A DNA stretch of 64,000 nt from Eupeodes corollae (taxonomy: Eukaryota > Arthropoda > Insecta > Diptera > Syrphidae), in contig NC_079148.1 in assembly GCF_945859685.1 (NCBI RefSeq), positions 6,138,001-6,202,000 on the forward strand, written 5' to 3'. Under the pieces are notes generated by a model. It saw only the letters and a program-made list of their open reading frames with translations, was not told the DNA's origin and did no database searches. A program made the translations under genes and the position numbers. How positions within the stretch are numbered: the first letter of the stretch is position 1; every line of letters starts with the position of its first letter. Positions 36,201 through 46,123 of the stretch are shown here, piece by piece.

Positions 36201-37745
36201 CAAGAAAGAAGATCCATTGTCATCTATATGGAGTATACCACGTGGTATACAACTTTCCAATCCTTCGGGTGATCGTACAGTCGCTTCGATTAAAACATCA
36301 ATGTTCTCTTGACTTGCTTTTACTGGTATGATATTGAGCACCCTAGGAGTTAGATAGACTTGCCCTTTTGACCTAAGGATAACCTTGTATTCTTCTGGAA
36401 GTATGTTAAATTGAGATAGTTCTATGTTTCTTCGGGCGAAATTTAGCGACTTGTCGGTCTTAATAACGATCATATCAGGTAGCTCGGTAAAAGACTGACC
36501 GACCAAAACAGGGATGTTCTGATATTCATCACCAACAACACGTACTAGAACATTATCTTCAACATCGTCAATTCGCAGAAGTACCTTCACTGAGCCTAGA
36601 CTAACGACAAAACCTTTACCATAACCATGCAATGGAATATTGTCTTTCCAATTAACATTGAGATTTAATCGAACTGCTTCTTTATGCTGGATTAAAGTGC
36701 AAGAACTACCAAAATCTATGTATGCTTCAATACTTGTCCCGTTCAATTCTATATTTTTATGATATTTTTCATTACATGAACTGGAAGTTGTCCCTTCTAA
36801 CAAGGCTATGGGTTTTCCTAGTTGACCTTTCTTTGGAAAAATTGTTGTGTCATGAAAATTACTCCTACATGACTCACAACGTTTGTCTGGTTTCGCGTAA
36901 CAACTGCTGGCATAGTGTCCTTTCTTACCACATTTGAAGCATACCACTTGATCTTTATTTTCCGACTTTGAATAAGATTTTTCCTTTCTCTCGTTTGGTT
37001 TTGAATGACGGGGTTGGTTTGTAAAATGTTGGTTTGGTGTGCGTCTCGACTGTTCATCATTATACTGGCTAAGGAAAAGATAGAGTTCTTCAGGTGTACT
37101 GAAACGCCCAGCTCTTGCGCCCGTCTTCACTACTCTATCATCGAGCCCTCCTATTAGACAAGCCACAGCCTTTTTACCAGAAATTTCACAAGTATTCAAC
37201 AAAGTCATCATTTCATGGTAGTATTTCATGTAACTTTCATTGGATTTCTTACGCCTTTGAGTTACCTCACAAAGTTGTTCGTAAAAATCTCGTTCTCCCG
37301 GGAAAGATTCAAACAATTTAATTTTCCATTCGTCCCAGGAAAATTTCAAACTCGGCAGCCCCTTGTACCAGGTTTTAGCTAATCCTTTAAGTTTCCCTAG
37401 TGCATTATAGATAGTCGTTTGCTCTGACCAACCATAAATAACTCTGAGTTCATCAACTTGATCACACCATTTTTGAATTGTCTGATTTTGGTTTTCCGGA
37501 TCAAACTCAGGAACAGCATCACCCTTTCCACCTCCCGTGGCTATACCCGACGATCTAACTAAAAATTCTTTCATCACATCTGTCAATCGATCAAATGAAT
37601 TGGAATTCGTTGAACAATTAGCCGAACAACACGTTCCTTCGCTTTGTCTAGATGATTCCAAACGTCTTCGCTTTGTTCTATTTCTAGAAGAGGATTCTCC
37701 ACTTGAATCTCTTCGATGACTACTTTTCTTTCTATGTTTACCCAT
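33279..37745 (-). CDS. gag-pol: Gypsy gag-pol polyprotein, 1488 codons, uninterrupted
   Basis: One ORF from an ATG at 37745 to a TAG at 33279 carries all Ty3/Gypsy domains in order. A Ser/Arg-rich start is followed by Gag (about residues 75-240), then a CCHC zinc knuckle (CFKCGKKGHYASSC, about 269-282). The aspartic protease is near 340 with AYIDFGSS, where most relatives have DTG or DSG. In the reverse transcriptase, MPFGLCNAP precedes YLDDILLHS near 773. RNase H is near 920 (TDASS). The integrase has an HHCC zinc finger at about 1122-1162 and a D, D(35)E triad (VHADHLG near 1187, TDQGSS near 1246, GQVERLN near 1281). A C-terminal region with PPFKGPFVV follows. Gag and Pol share one frame with no frameshift site. 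All catalytic residues except the protease triad middle residue look standard, so this may be active or recently active. It ends only 6 bases before the 3' LTR. Confidence 0.93.
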   Translation of the reverse strand: MGKHRKKSSHRRDSSGESSSRNRTKRRRLESSRQSEGTCCSANCSTNSNSFDRLTDVMKEFLVRSSGIATGGGKGDAVPEFDPENQNQTIQKWCDQVDELRVIYGWSEQTTIYNALGKLKGLAKTWYKGLPSLKFSWDEWKIKLFESFPGERDFYEQLCEVTQRRKKSNESYMKYYHEMMTLLNTCEISGKKAVACLIGGLDDRVVKTGARAGRFSTPEELYLFLSQYNDEQSRRTPNQHFTNQPRHSKPNERKEKSYSKSENKDQVVCFKCGKKGHYASSCYAKPDKRCESCRSNFHDTTIFPKKGQLGKPIALLEGTTSSSCNEKYHKNIELNGTSIEAYIDFGSSCTLIQHKEAVRLNLNVNWKDNIPLHGYGKGFVVSLGSVKVLLRIDDVEDNVLVRVVGDEYQNIPVLVGQSFTELPDMIVIKTDKSLNFARRNIELSQFNILPEEYKVILRSKGQVYLTPRVLNIIPVKASQENIDVLIEATVRSPEGLESCIPRGILHIDDNGSSFLPICNLSDQEILIKENAIVARGHRCVGEKAIHENVTQQGTNEECVLRIKEKKYLPITIDMLSIGPVDETQKGELVKMLNEFRDCVALDVSELGCTNSTEMKIKLDDDKPFSFRPYRMAVKEQEIAQDIVQELLDNNIVRESQSDYASPILLVTKKNGEQRLCVDFRKLNSKTAKDCHPLPRIDDQVDKLHGGIWFTSLDLRSGYYQIPVEENSKRFTAFVTSSGQYEFQRMPFGLCNAPRVFQRFINRILNPLQDIAAFYLDDILLHSKTVPESLQGLRRTLEILRSEGLTLNLKKCSFLMDRTDFLGFEVTQGKVKPGSGKSIAISDFPRPKTIHQVRQFLGLTGYFRHFVEKFAIITKPLTHLLKKTTQWSWTTREENAFCELKKKLSERPILAIYEPGAKTEVHTDASSIGLAGILLQYQPDGRLHPVVYYSRQTRNTEEKYHSYELETLAAVESIKKFRTYLLGHTFTLVTDCNALKATKDKKELIPRIARWWLQLMEYNFEVKYRPGERMKHVDALSRNPCSAEKVETVMRIEQADWVLAGQLTDRNLQRIRDLLRKTPSSEEEKDIHKNYLLNEGRIYRKTSNGKQWVVPVGMRHQVVHAAHDELGHFAVEKTLTRLCSHYWFPNMRQYVEKYIACCIQCLFNKKAGGRREGYLHPIHKGSTPMKTVHADHLGPFPKSKRGNLYIIAAVDSFTKFTFIRAVKNTTTKLAIEFFKDIFSVHGVPLILITDQGSSFTSKEFKRFCESNNIKHVLNAVATPRANGQVERLNRSILSALLTTTLEDNLWDSNVRQVQFAINNVTNKSTGKTPSQLLLGIEPRSGTDAILKDEVQKVVEIISDLEDERKKASERIEKAQQVQKRYFDKRRKSPKVYKEGDLVVINKQEALTGTSRKMEPPFKGPFVVKKVYPNDRYLVTDIDGTHRKTRSMSYENIIAVDHMKPWGEYECLSDYSEDDEEGRDAETRDEFLSG

Positions 37746-37995
37746 TGTTTTTCAAAGGAATTATTTTTCCTGATATATCTTTTCAAATGACCAACTAACA
37801 ATAACTCAAAACTCTATTAAAAATGTGTTAAAATTGAGAGTCGAAGAAGAAAAAAAATAAATATATATTAAGTGATTTGTTAAAAAAAAGGGAAGGAAAA
37901 AAAAAAACAAAATATTTTATCTTAACATTACTCCTTTTCACAGGAGCAGTGTTTTTCTTTTTAAATAATTTTCTTTTTGCTCTCCACGACCAGGT

Positions 37996-38008
37996 ATCCC
38001 ACTTCTGA
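37996..38008 (-). promoter_or_regulatory. Primer binding site of tRNA-Leu type
   Basis: On the element strand TCAGAAGTGGGAT begins two bases after the 5' LTR end at 38011. It is complementary to the 3' end of typical eukaryotic tRNA-Leu (known acceptor/T-arm sequence ending ATCCCACTTCTGA plus CA), missing only the complement of the terminal bases. Its closeness to 38011 supports that LTR border. Confidence 0.7.
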
Positions 38009-38010
38009 AT

Positions 38011-39606
38011 TATAAAATGTCAATTCATTACTAAAAATTAAGAAACAATTAATTATCTTTTGTTGACTTTTTTTTTTTACTTATTTATTTATTTATTTAT
38101 TTTTTTTTTTAAACAAAATTCTCAAAAAAAAATATAACGAACAGAAAAAAAATTATTAAATACTTCAAGTTAAAAAAAAAAAATAAATCAGAGAGTTCAT
38201 CTGGTCGAGGCGGCAATCTGTAAGAAAAATAATAACAACTCATGAGCACTCCAAAGCCACTTAAGGTTTGAGTCAAATAAATAATATAGAGAGTGACAGG
38301 ATAGAAGGAGTAAGATAGATAAGTTAAATAATTACGCTGCGCCGGTGCGAGTGTTAGAGCCAACAACAAAAAAAAATATTTTTCGAACGGATCAGTAAAA
38401 CGCATACAAAAAAAAGTACATATTTACATTCGAAATATTTGGTAATAAAGTACCGCATACGGAGGGCACCGATCAACTCACTGGCATGCGAACGGGGAGG
38501 GAAAGCACACACCCCGAACCGATTCTCCAGTGGCTGATTCCTCTCACTCTGTTGCAATACACATCATCACTCGGAGCAGGAGAACTCACATCTCCGAGTT
38601 GGAGGATAAGCGGAAACCACGACAAATCCACCGAAAAACTAAATAATTGTGAACGGATAGAACGACCCAACTCACTGGCTGCGAACGGGGTAGGAGCACA
38701 CACACCCCGAACCGATTCTCCAATGGTCTTCCTATTCTATTCCGTCACAGCACCACCAAGACACGGGGCAGGAGATCGCACATCTCCGTGTGGAAATATT
38801 AACGCGGTGTTCACTCACTCACTCACGGCACATCTCATATAGATAAACAACTATACTCTTTTTTACTACTATATACTACATAATAGATAAATAAGTTGGT
38901 CACGCAAAAGAAAACAAAAACCGAGGAGGAGAAAAACACTCAAAGAAAAATAACTGTAATCCGACGACGCTAAAAGTCGTCGAAGTTAAAAACAATCGCT
39001 TTGAAATTTCGTTTGCGTGACATAGAATTAGAAAAGAAAAATCAAATAATGCAACTACACAGAAGTTGGAATTTAATAATTAAATAAAAAAAAAACACGA
39101 GGAGGTTTAGATCAGTGGTAAAAGAAAACAAATTCATTTTACTCACCTAGGTCAACTTAGTTTTGTTTGTTCACAATTTTTTTTAAAATTAAAGGGAAAA
39201 AAAAACACTACTAACACCGTGAATAGTTTGCAACTTAATGAGATAAAGGAATTGAAGTTTCGATTATTGACCTCTTCGCCAATTTCTGGGTATTGTAACC
39301 GAATTTCGAGAGAGGAGAAAAATCTTCAAAGTTATATACACAGATGTGTGTTAGAGTATACCTCTTGACTACCAATGGTGGCCCAGACTATACATACGTT
39401 GAGTAAGAATGGATAGGGGAGGGGAAGAAAATCAGTAGGTATTTTCAATTCAAAGTTACTTACTAAAAAAAAATTACACTACAACTGGGAGAAATGAATC
39501 GCGCAGCTATGACTAGGAAAGGAAAAGTAATTTATAGTTAGAGTGAAGTATAGAAACAGAAATGGGGGAGAAGGAAAGAAGAAGAATATATTTATGTTTT
39601 CTTACA
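38011..39606 (-). repeat. 5' LTR of the Gypsy element
   Basis: Same length and sequence as the 3' LTR apart from the two substitutions noted. As the 5' LTR it should hold the promoter and start of transcription, but no TATA box or start site could be assigned with confidence. Both open frames on + and - inside it are shadows of LTR sequence. Confidence 0.92.
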
Positions 39607-40010
39607 TAAAATATTAACAGCAATAACGTCATTTAAGTCTAGATATTTCATTGCTCAAAAGATATTTAAGCCAAAATTTAATTTTTACTACTTCTAAGCC
39701 TTTTTAGAGTTTTTATTTTTGTATTAAACGCTATCAATTGGATATCCCAAAAACGGGTCAACATTTTTTAATTTAAACATACATATATTTAAAGTTTTTT
39801 TTTAGTGGTATAGAAATTTAAGTTGGAAGTCCTCTTTTAACTGGCGGCCATTTTTTAAGCTGTTAAGTGACCCATTTCAAGTTTCGTTTGGTATTTCAAC
39901 ATTGATAGACTGTCGCCTGAAGAACTCTTTCAAATTGTTACGACATATTTTGAAAATCATGTTCATGAAGTTCAATTTTGGTTCAATAAGAAATAAATAA
40001 ATCAGGTATA
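39607..40010. mobile_element. Fragment of a Foldback-family arm beside the Gypsy insertion
   Basis: At about 39650-39765 a stretch with AAAAGATATTTAAGCC, then TTTTTAGAGTTTTTATTTTTG and CTATCAATTGGAT follows the order of the Foldback arm unit (AAAAGATATTTGAGTC, TTAGGTTTTTA, CTGTCAATTCGAT). It is one diverged unit only. The rest to 40010 shows nothing recognisable. Confidence 0.45.
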
Positions 40011-40011
40011 C

Positions 40012-40205
40012 CAGCAGTCCGTTAAGAACAAGGGCCTAGTAACTTACAACTCTCATCGATTCCTGTGTTTGAGTCATGTATAATTTTAGGCCAAATCCAA
40101 ACGTAAAATTTAAAAAAAGCACATTTCATGACAAGAATTACTCTTGGAGAATTTGTAAATTCCTTACAACAGGCAGCACCCATGAAAAAAACTTGAGGTT
40201 CCATA
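40012..40205 (-). mobile_element. SINE copy 1, 5'-truncated
   Basis: It matches the body of the SINE at 49.1 kb: AGTCCGT near 40015, GGGCCTAGTAACTTACAACTCTC at 40032-40054, CATGACAAGAATTACTCTTGG at about 40129-40149, then GAATTTGTAAATTCC. The tRNA-like head is missing beyond about 40205. No target duplication was seen. Confidence 0.75.
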
Positions 40206-43200
40206 CTTTTTTAAAACCGATACTGGTCAATTCTGACCGCCACAGAGCTATGATTTTTGCGTTTTTCGATCATTAACTGAAAAATGATATAATGTGCAAG
40301 AGCTGTAGTTTTGACAAGATTTCTCATGTCAATTTAAAAAAAAAACCATCCCTATTTTACTACAAAAAAGACGCTCTTTAAAAAAACTGGGCGCCCTCGT
40401 CAATTTCTCAATTGTTCCATCTTTAGATAATTCTATACTTTCAATCCTATTTTTGATCTTTTAAATGTCCTTTCAAAAAAACTAATATGTTCTGTACTTT
40501 TGATATTTGGAGAAACCTTTATTAAATTCCTCAGTCCTCAGTTAGCCAAAAAAAAAACAACATTTTTTGAAAACATTTAAGAAAACCGTTGCGCAGAAAT
40601 AAGTCAAGAAAGGTGTAACAATTTCACTTACAACATATTTCCACAAAAACCTTTCACTTGATTCAATTTAGAGCTTATTAAATTTCTAACAAAGGGTGAC
40701 TCCCATTCCCAATTCCCACTTTTCAACCCTAAAATATTCCCATACTTATATGAAATTCTTTGACTTGAATTAAATAACTGCTTCCGCCTTATTAACACCA
40801 CATTAAGGATCTAGAAAACTTTTAAACGTCCATTTAAAAGTTCTTGTTCTCTGCACTTCTATATATAAACATCTCTTCCCAACTGATGACCCAACCAACA
40901 AGCCATCAGCATCATCACCTTTTTCAAGTGGAATATTTTCTCTCATTTTATGTTTTTCGTTCCATTTTGTGTAACAAAATTTTGAATTCTGCAGAAGCTC
41001 CACACTTTGTAACGACGACGACGCCAGTCAGGAGCACCATCATGCGATTCCACCTTCGGGCAACACATAATAACGTTGTCTAAAAATAATTATTCACACA
41101 TGCAAGCAATTAGTTCACATTTCATACATACCCAAAGCAGTCCTGATATCCTTGCTTGCTCAAGCCTGGCGCTGGCGCTGGCTGACGCTGAAAGCTTTAA
41201 GCAGAAAGCTAAACTGAATTTGAACTGAAATACTGAACTCTCATCATATCTCTTTTAAGTTAAAATAGAATCCAGGGGTCATCTTGATTCCGATGACCAC
41301 AGACCATGACCAGAACACTCAAACCGCTGCTGTTGCTTCTGCTGAACGGGCTGTTTGACCCTTTCGACCATTTGCACATATTAAAACCATATTTGCAACA
41401 TTACGCTTACTTACCCTTAATTGAACACACACATCCCTTATCTCATCCCAACTATATGGAGAACAGAGAACACCCTCTAAATTCTGTGCTACCGTTTTGG
41501 TAGGTTTATGTTTTGGGCGCTATTCTCTAACAGGACGGTACAGTGGTGGTAGCGGCGTCTGTGCAAGACTGTGCACAAGTAGCACCGAGCTCATTAAGCC
41601 CGAGGAAAGACTGCAAACAGGACAAGAGCTCATCCAACCACTTCCTTAGCCAAGCCAAGTGATGGAGATAGAGATGGAAAGTGGAACTATGGAGAGCCAA
41701 GAGCACTATTCTATAAAGTCCAACTTCATGACCAGGTCTCCTATCACTAGATCATAGTTATGCTTTGCTACTTTTGAATTTTGAGAGGGGTGTCATGTGT
41801 GTGGAGGGAGGGTGGATGTGGAAGCCGAGAAGACACAGTGGCAGTGGTGGAAAAAAAAAACATCTGTGCAGATATATGCGATAGAGCCCCGCAGCTGTTG
41901 ATGATGATTCTCCCATCCCTGCGAGAACCACATTTTTCGACAGTAGTTACATTTAAATTGTTTGTCTGGTTCTGGTCCCTAGACCGCATCCTGAATTCAG
42001 GATGAACGAACGGAACGGACCAAACCGGACCGTAAAAACCAAACTGCACCCAACCGAACCGGACCAGACCAGACCGTATGGCATTCTTGCAATACTGGGC
42101 AAATAATCAAACAGAACAGTTATAATTTTGTCCACACATCAGTTGTCCGACGCCGCCATCTCCATTTGGTTAGCTATACCGTTTATAGGTATAGTCTTCT
42201 ATAGGATAAGGATTCGGGCCATATGTATAGACTTAATGCAGCCTTGCATGCCTCCCTTCCTTGACGTCTCCTGTATACTACATTCTCGAACTCGAAGTGT
42301 ATTTGCATAGGACAGACATGCTTTCAACTCTCGAAAAGGCCAGGACCGCTCTTTCCATTGCAATCTACCCCCGCCCTTCCCCCTTTGCAGTGTGATGATG
42401 AGAACAGAAACAACACAAAAGAGGTGATGGAGGAATTTGAATTGTTCACCCGTTGACTTTCATAACTTTTTTGAGAAATTACCATCGCATCCTGTGAAAG
42501 CTTCATTCCCCCACTCATCCACTCCTCCACCAATCGAAACCCTTTCTACATTTTCCAGACGAAGCAATGTTCTGGCACTATCAATAGTTGTTTTGTCCGT
42601 TAGAAGTTGTTCGTGTTTTGAGATGTGAATATACGAACCGCTTGTAGTGCATTTGCTATTGTTTTCTATGTCTTTTTTCTTTAATGTTTAGATAGGTACG
42701 TGCTAGTGTTAGACTTTGTCTGTCTGCACAAAATGCGCAACAAGACAAAGTTTTTGGATTAGAAAAACAGGCAACAACGACTATGATGACGACTACAAGG
42801 ACTACGAGGACGACAAGGACGATTGTGAAAAAGGTACAACACACAAAATTGTCAATTTTTGGAAAACTATGTACCTATCAAGTTGAGGATCTCTGGCACT
42901 ACGAGAATATAGTGTTTTATGGAATGTTCTTTTGTGTCAAAAGAAAAGGGAAAAGGACATTTAACTCTTCGACTTTATTTTATCAAAACAAAAAAGAGAA
43001 TATTTCTACGAGTGTTGGCATTGAGAATGAATTATAAATTTGAAATTCTTTGAAATTCCTTAAAAGTTTTTTGAAGATGCTTTTACACATGACAGAGAAA
43101 TGACATAGTTCATTAGTTATAGTTAAAATTCAGATATGTTTTATGTTGAAATGTCTTCAATTGAGTAAAAACTAATACAATGAAAAAAAAAAATATAGAA

Positions 43201-43520
43201 AATATTACAAAAAGGAAAGTAAACCAGTAATTTAAGTTACTAGTCTTCTACATTACATCTTAACACTAAGTTTACAAAAAAAACATGGCAAACATCGCAT
43301 CACAAAATTGAAACACTTACAAATGTCACTTACATTTGATATTTATAAAATTATTATGCAAACTGACAGTTAGTTGAGATACAGCTTCAGATAGTACGTT
43401 AATTTTCGATGTTATTTCGCACTTAGTTGATACGAAGTAACCAAAAGAAGCAAGAAAACATAGAAACATTCCGCTAACAATTCTATAGATTTGTACCTAC
43501 ATACAAACGATCTTGAGGTT
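40206..43520. other. Intergenic region, fly-like composition
   Basis: No gene is supported. Short simple-sequence features are present: GCTGGC near 41170-41185, an ACCGGACC/ACCAGACC cluster at 42015-42075, and an irregular GAY triplet run at 42780-42825. The 40.8-42.8 kb part is richer in G+C and less repetitive than its surroundings, so it may be host intergenic or intronic DNA, but no exon can be defended. Confidence 0.45.
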
Positions 43521-43873
43521 TATGGCTGAAACACATACTCGTTTCAGCTTCGGCTTCGTCTGCGTTACGTTAGGCCTGCTTCGAGGTTGCTTTGAATGAC
43601 ATTTCTATTATTTCATCCCTCCAAAGAGCAAATATTTTGTTTGTTGACATTTTTTTAAAGCTGATGAGCTGTCAGACAAAGCAAATGTTCAGATAATTGA
43701 ACTAGAGCTTCCGTTTGGAGTCACATTACGTTATATTACGTTCTTTTCCTTACGATTGTCAAACGAAACGTGAGGTCGAAGCTTCATTGTGATAGCATGC
43801 ATTGAATTCCTATGGCTGAACTCGTAAACGTCAGGCGAAGCTGAAGCTAAAGCGTGTTTGTGTTTCAGCCATT
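43521..43873. mobile_element. MITE with terminal inverted repeats of about 50 bases
   Basis: The left end ATGGCTGAAACACATACTCG reappears inverted at the right end (ATGGCTGAAACACAAACACG on the minus strand from 43872). The similarity continues through a GCTTCxGCTTCGxCTG block for about 50 bases at roughly 85 percent. The interior also tends to pair with itself, and there is no ORF. Target duplication could not be set; the flanks are TTT and TTA. Confidence 0.75.
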
Positions 43874-43929
43874 AATAAATGGATATTTAGTTAGAGAGTT
43901 GTCATTGTCAGTGAGAGTCTGAGTGGAGA

Positions 43930-44660
43930 GGTGCATATCCTCTCGTTTCATTATCTGAGTTGAGTTTCAACTCCATTTATAACCCCCCGCATTACAGATG
44001 CGTTGTCTGAAGCAAAACCAATTAAATTTAGAAAAGGAATAGAATTGTTGTCAAATTCTTTTACAATAACCTCAAAAATATCTTTAGCATTTGATTGAAT
44101 CAACTGCTTCATACCAAAAAATCTGACAATAACCTTATTGTTCTTTATAAAAAAATATCTTACTACTAATACAAGGCATTTTTCTGTTGCAATATCAGCT
44201 GTTTCGTCTATAATTAATGCAAATTTTTATGATTTTAACACGGAGCATAGTTCAGTTTTCGAATATGGTCCAAAAATAGTTTTAATAAAAGAAGTGGTTT
44301 TGGTTCTTCTAAATTTAAGGGCTTCAGCATGAGACGATCATCATTGCTAACTTATTATGCTATGCATAGAACACAAAATGACATCTATTCAATAGCCATG
44401 GAAAATCGGCCTCCCATACGTTCCTATATTTTCGACAATAGGTCTGTTTTTCTATTAGTTTTTCTTGATTTTGCCTACAAAAAATTAAATATAGGTAGAA
44501 GTAAATTGAAGGTACCTTGTTTTCTTTCGATAAAAACAAAAATATTATATTTGATATGGCTTTTCTTTTGCTTGACCTTTTCTGGTGTCTTCTGTCGTAG
44601 TAGCTCCCGAAGATTCACCACAACCGTCAACATTTTCAATTTATCTTGATTCATTTTTTC
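43930..44660 (-). pseudogene. hAT-type transposase, N-terminal half relic
   Basis: On the minus strand, broken frames give a BED-like zinc-finger region (about 44470-44350, with YRNVWEADFPWL then Cys and His residues). The first half of the hAT catalytic domain follows: ALIIDETADIATEKCLVLVVRYF near 44235-44165 (first catalytic Asp in DExxD) and LIGFASDNASVM near 44030-43995 (second acidic motif). It stops near 43940, before the insertion domain and C-terminal half. It belongs to the hAT group with ZMYM/BED-like relatives. A C-terminal hAT part lies at higher coordinates (44900-45660) on the same strand, but inside a separate element with its own termini, so the two halves are not one gene. 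Confidence 0.7.
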
Positions 44661-44899
44661 TAAAAACATCAAACCTTGTTAAAATTTTATTATTATTTAA
44701 AAGAGCTTCATACTTACTTCTGCTTTGGAAGCGTTTTTTTAAGCGAAATCTTTTAATTGTTAAATTATAAGTTGGAGTATAAATTGCAAGAAAATAAAAA
44801 TTTTTGCGACACGAGCAGACAATATTACATTCAAAACAGAAAATAAAACGGTACAATTCCAATTTCAGCAAGTTTCCAAAAGAAAAGAGAAGATAGTAT

Positions 44900-46115
44900 C
44901 AGGGCTGTCGTTTCACTTTTTGATCCTGCAGTACTTTCAGAAAAATAAAGCAGTACGGGGAGTACAGCAAACAAAGCAGGAAATTTGTATACATTTTTTT
45001 TATTAAATAATAAAAGATTAAAAAAAGGTAACAAGAATTCAGTTTTTTGGTTAACAAATACCTTGTGTACATAGTGCCAAAACTTTTCCAAATTATGTTC
45101 TTTTGACATCTCATTGCAGTTAAAAATAGCCCTCCATTCAGAGTCCAAATCTTCTACTTCTAGATCACTAGCAATGTTTGGAAATAAGGCTATTAAGTCA
45201 ACTAGACTTTCACCTAAATTTTTGGGGTTAAGTTGTTGCACTTCATTAAGCTTATATAATAATTTAAACAATTAGATTTAAATTCAAAAACATTTATGCT
45301 AGAATTATCGTTTGCTCTCATCAGTATTTGGGCTTTAGGGCCGATATAGATATTTTCAACATTTAAATGAATATTGGTATCATTGAAGTCACCGTCAATA
45401 GAGCGGTCTGTTAAAATATTTCGTTTGATGAAGTTTGACAAGAGGTTTTTATAGAAACCATTTACAGTGCTCATTAAAGTATGAATTCTAGGCTTTTCAC
45501 CTTGAAATTCCGTATTTATTTCAATTGTTAGTTTTAGTACATAATTTAAATAAGTTAAATATATTTTGTTTGTGTCATAAAGTTCGGAAATAATTGATTT
45601 TTCTAAATCAGAATCCCTTTCGAAATCAGACTCAAGAAAAAATGTTTATTAATAGGTATATAAAATAGAACAAAACTTGCTGATGCTGGTCCATGATATT
45701 TTTATTTTAAATAGATATAGGTCTAAGTAATTATATATAAGCTTTTTTTCTAAAAATTTACAAAACGATACAAACAAAAACAATATGCAATGGACTTGAA
45801 ATTGAAAATGATAATGAAGTTTGTGTATTTAAGTTTACCGTTGCAGAAAATCCCAAAACAACAAGGAGATAGAACGGAATGACGATAGCTGATGGGTATG
45901 AATAGTGATCTGACTTCTCTTTTTACTTAAAATGTGGGATTTTTTTTTTGAGCGTTCCGGGTGAAAGACAAAAATTCTGGGAATTTAAGCTAGATGAGTC
46001 CAGCAATCAAAGCAATTTGGTAAAAAAGCAGTACTTTTGGCATGTGACCAGTACGGCAGTACGCAGAAACAGATTGCAGTACAAATACTGCTATTGCTGT
46101 ACTTCGACAGCCCTG
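44900..46115 (-). mobile_element. Internally deleted hAT element with TIRs and perfect 8-bp TSD
   Basis: The termini are CAGGGCTGTCG at 44900-44910 and its exact reverse complement CGACAGCCCTG at 46105-46115. The 8-bp GATAGTAT flanks both (44892-44899 and 46116-46123). An 8-bp duplication with a CAG...CTG terminus is the hAT hallmark. GTACTGC/GCAGTAC motifs are repeated close to both ends (near 44929, 44951, 46028, 46050 and 46075), like the subterminal transposase-binding repeats of hAT elements. At 1216 bases it is too short for a full transposase gene and keeps only the C-terminal part. Confidence 0.9.
44911..45660 (-). pseudogene. hAT transposase C-terminal part inside the deleted element
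   Basis: From about 45660 downwards the minus strand reads TYLNYVLKLTIEINTEFQ, then GEKPRIHTLMSTVNGFYKNL, VENIYIGPKAQILMR and, after a frame change near 45270, PKNLGESLVDLIALFPNIA with DLDSEWRAIFNC and LEKFWHYVHKV. This is the region between the insertion domain and the C-terminal dimerisation domain of hAT transposases (the DSEWR and FW-V patterns are family features). The final LP-SSA-ER motif is degenerate (LPVLLYFSESTAGS) just before the 3' TIR. The N-terminal zinc finger and first catalytic motifs are absent, so no transposase can be made. Confidence 0.75.
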
Positions 46116-46123
46116 GATAGTAT

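Larger units (their letters stand above)
31678..39606 (-). mobile_element. Ty3/Gypsy LTR retrotransposon, apparently complete
   Basis: Two LTRs of about 1596 bases (31678-33273 and 38011-39606) enclose a 4.7-kb interior with one gag-pol ORF on -. The copies keep a constant offset of 6333 bases with no indel, and I found only two mismatches by eye (32608/38941 and 32778/39111). A 4-bp TAAA lies on both outer sides (31674-31677 and 39607-39610), fitting the 4-bp duplication usual for Ty3/Gypsy. Just inside the 5' LTR is a tRNA-Leu-type primer binding site. The near identity of the LTRs indicates a recent insertion. No env ORF was found. An alternative boundary (TG...CA, 31685-33273, TSD TAAAA) is possible but would leave seven shared bases unexplained. 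Confidence 0.93.

Noticed and set aside
42656..42844. Valine-rich 62-codon frame on -
   Set aside because: It is the GAC/GAY triplet run read backwards; simple-sequence artefact.
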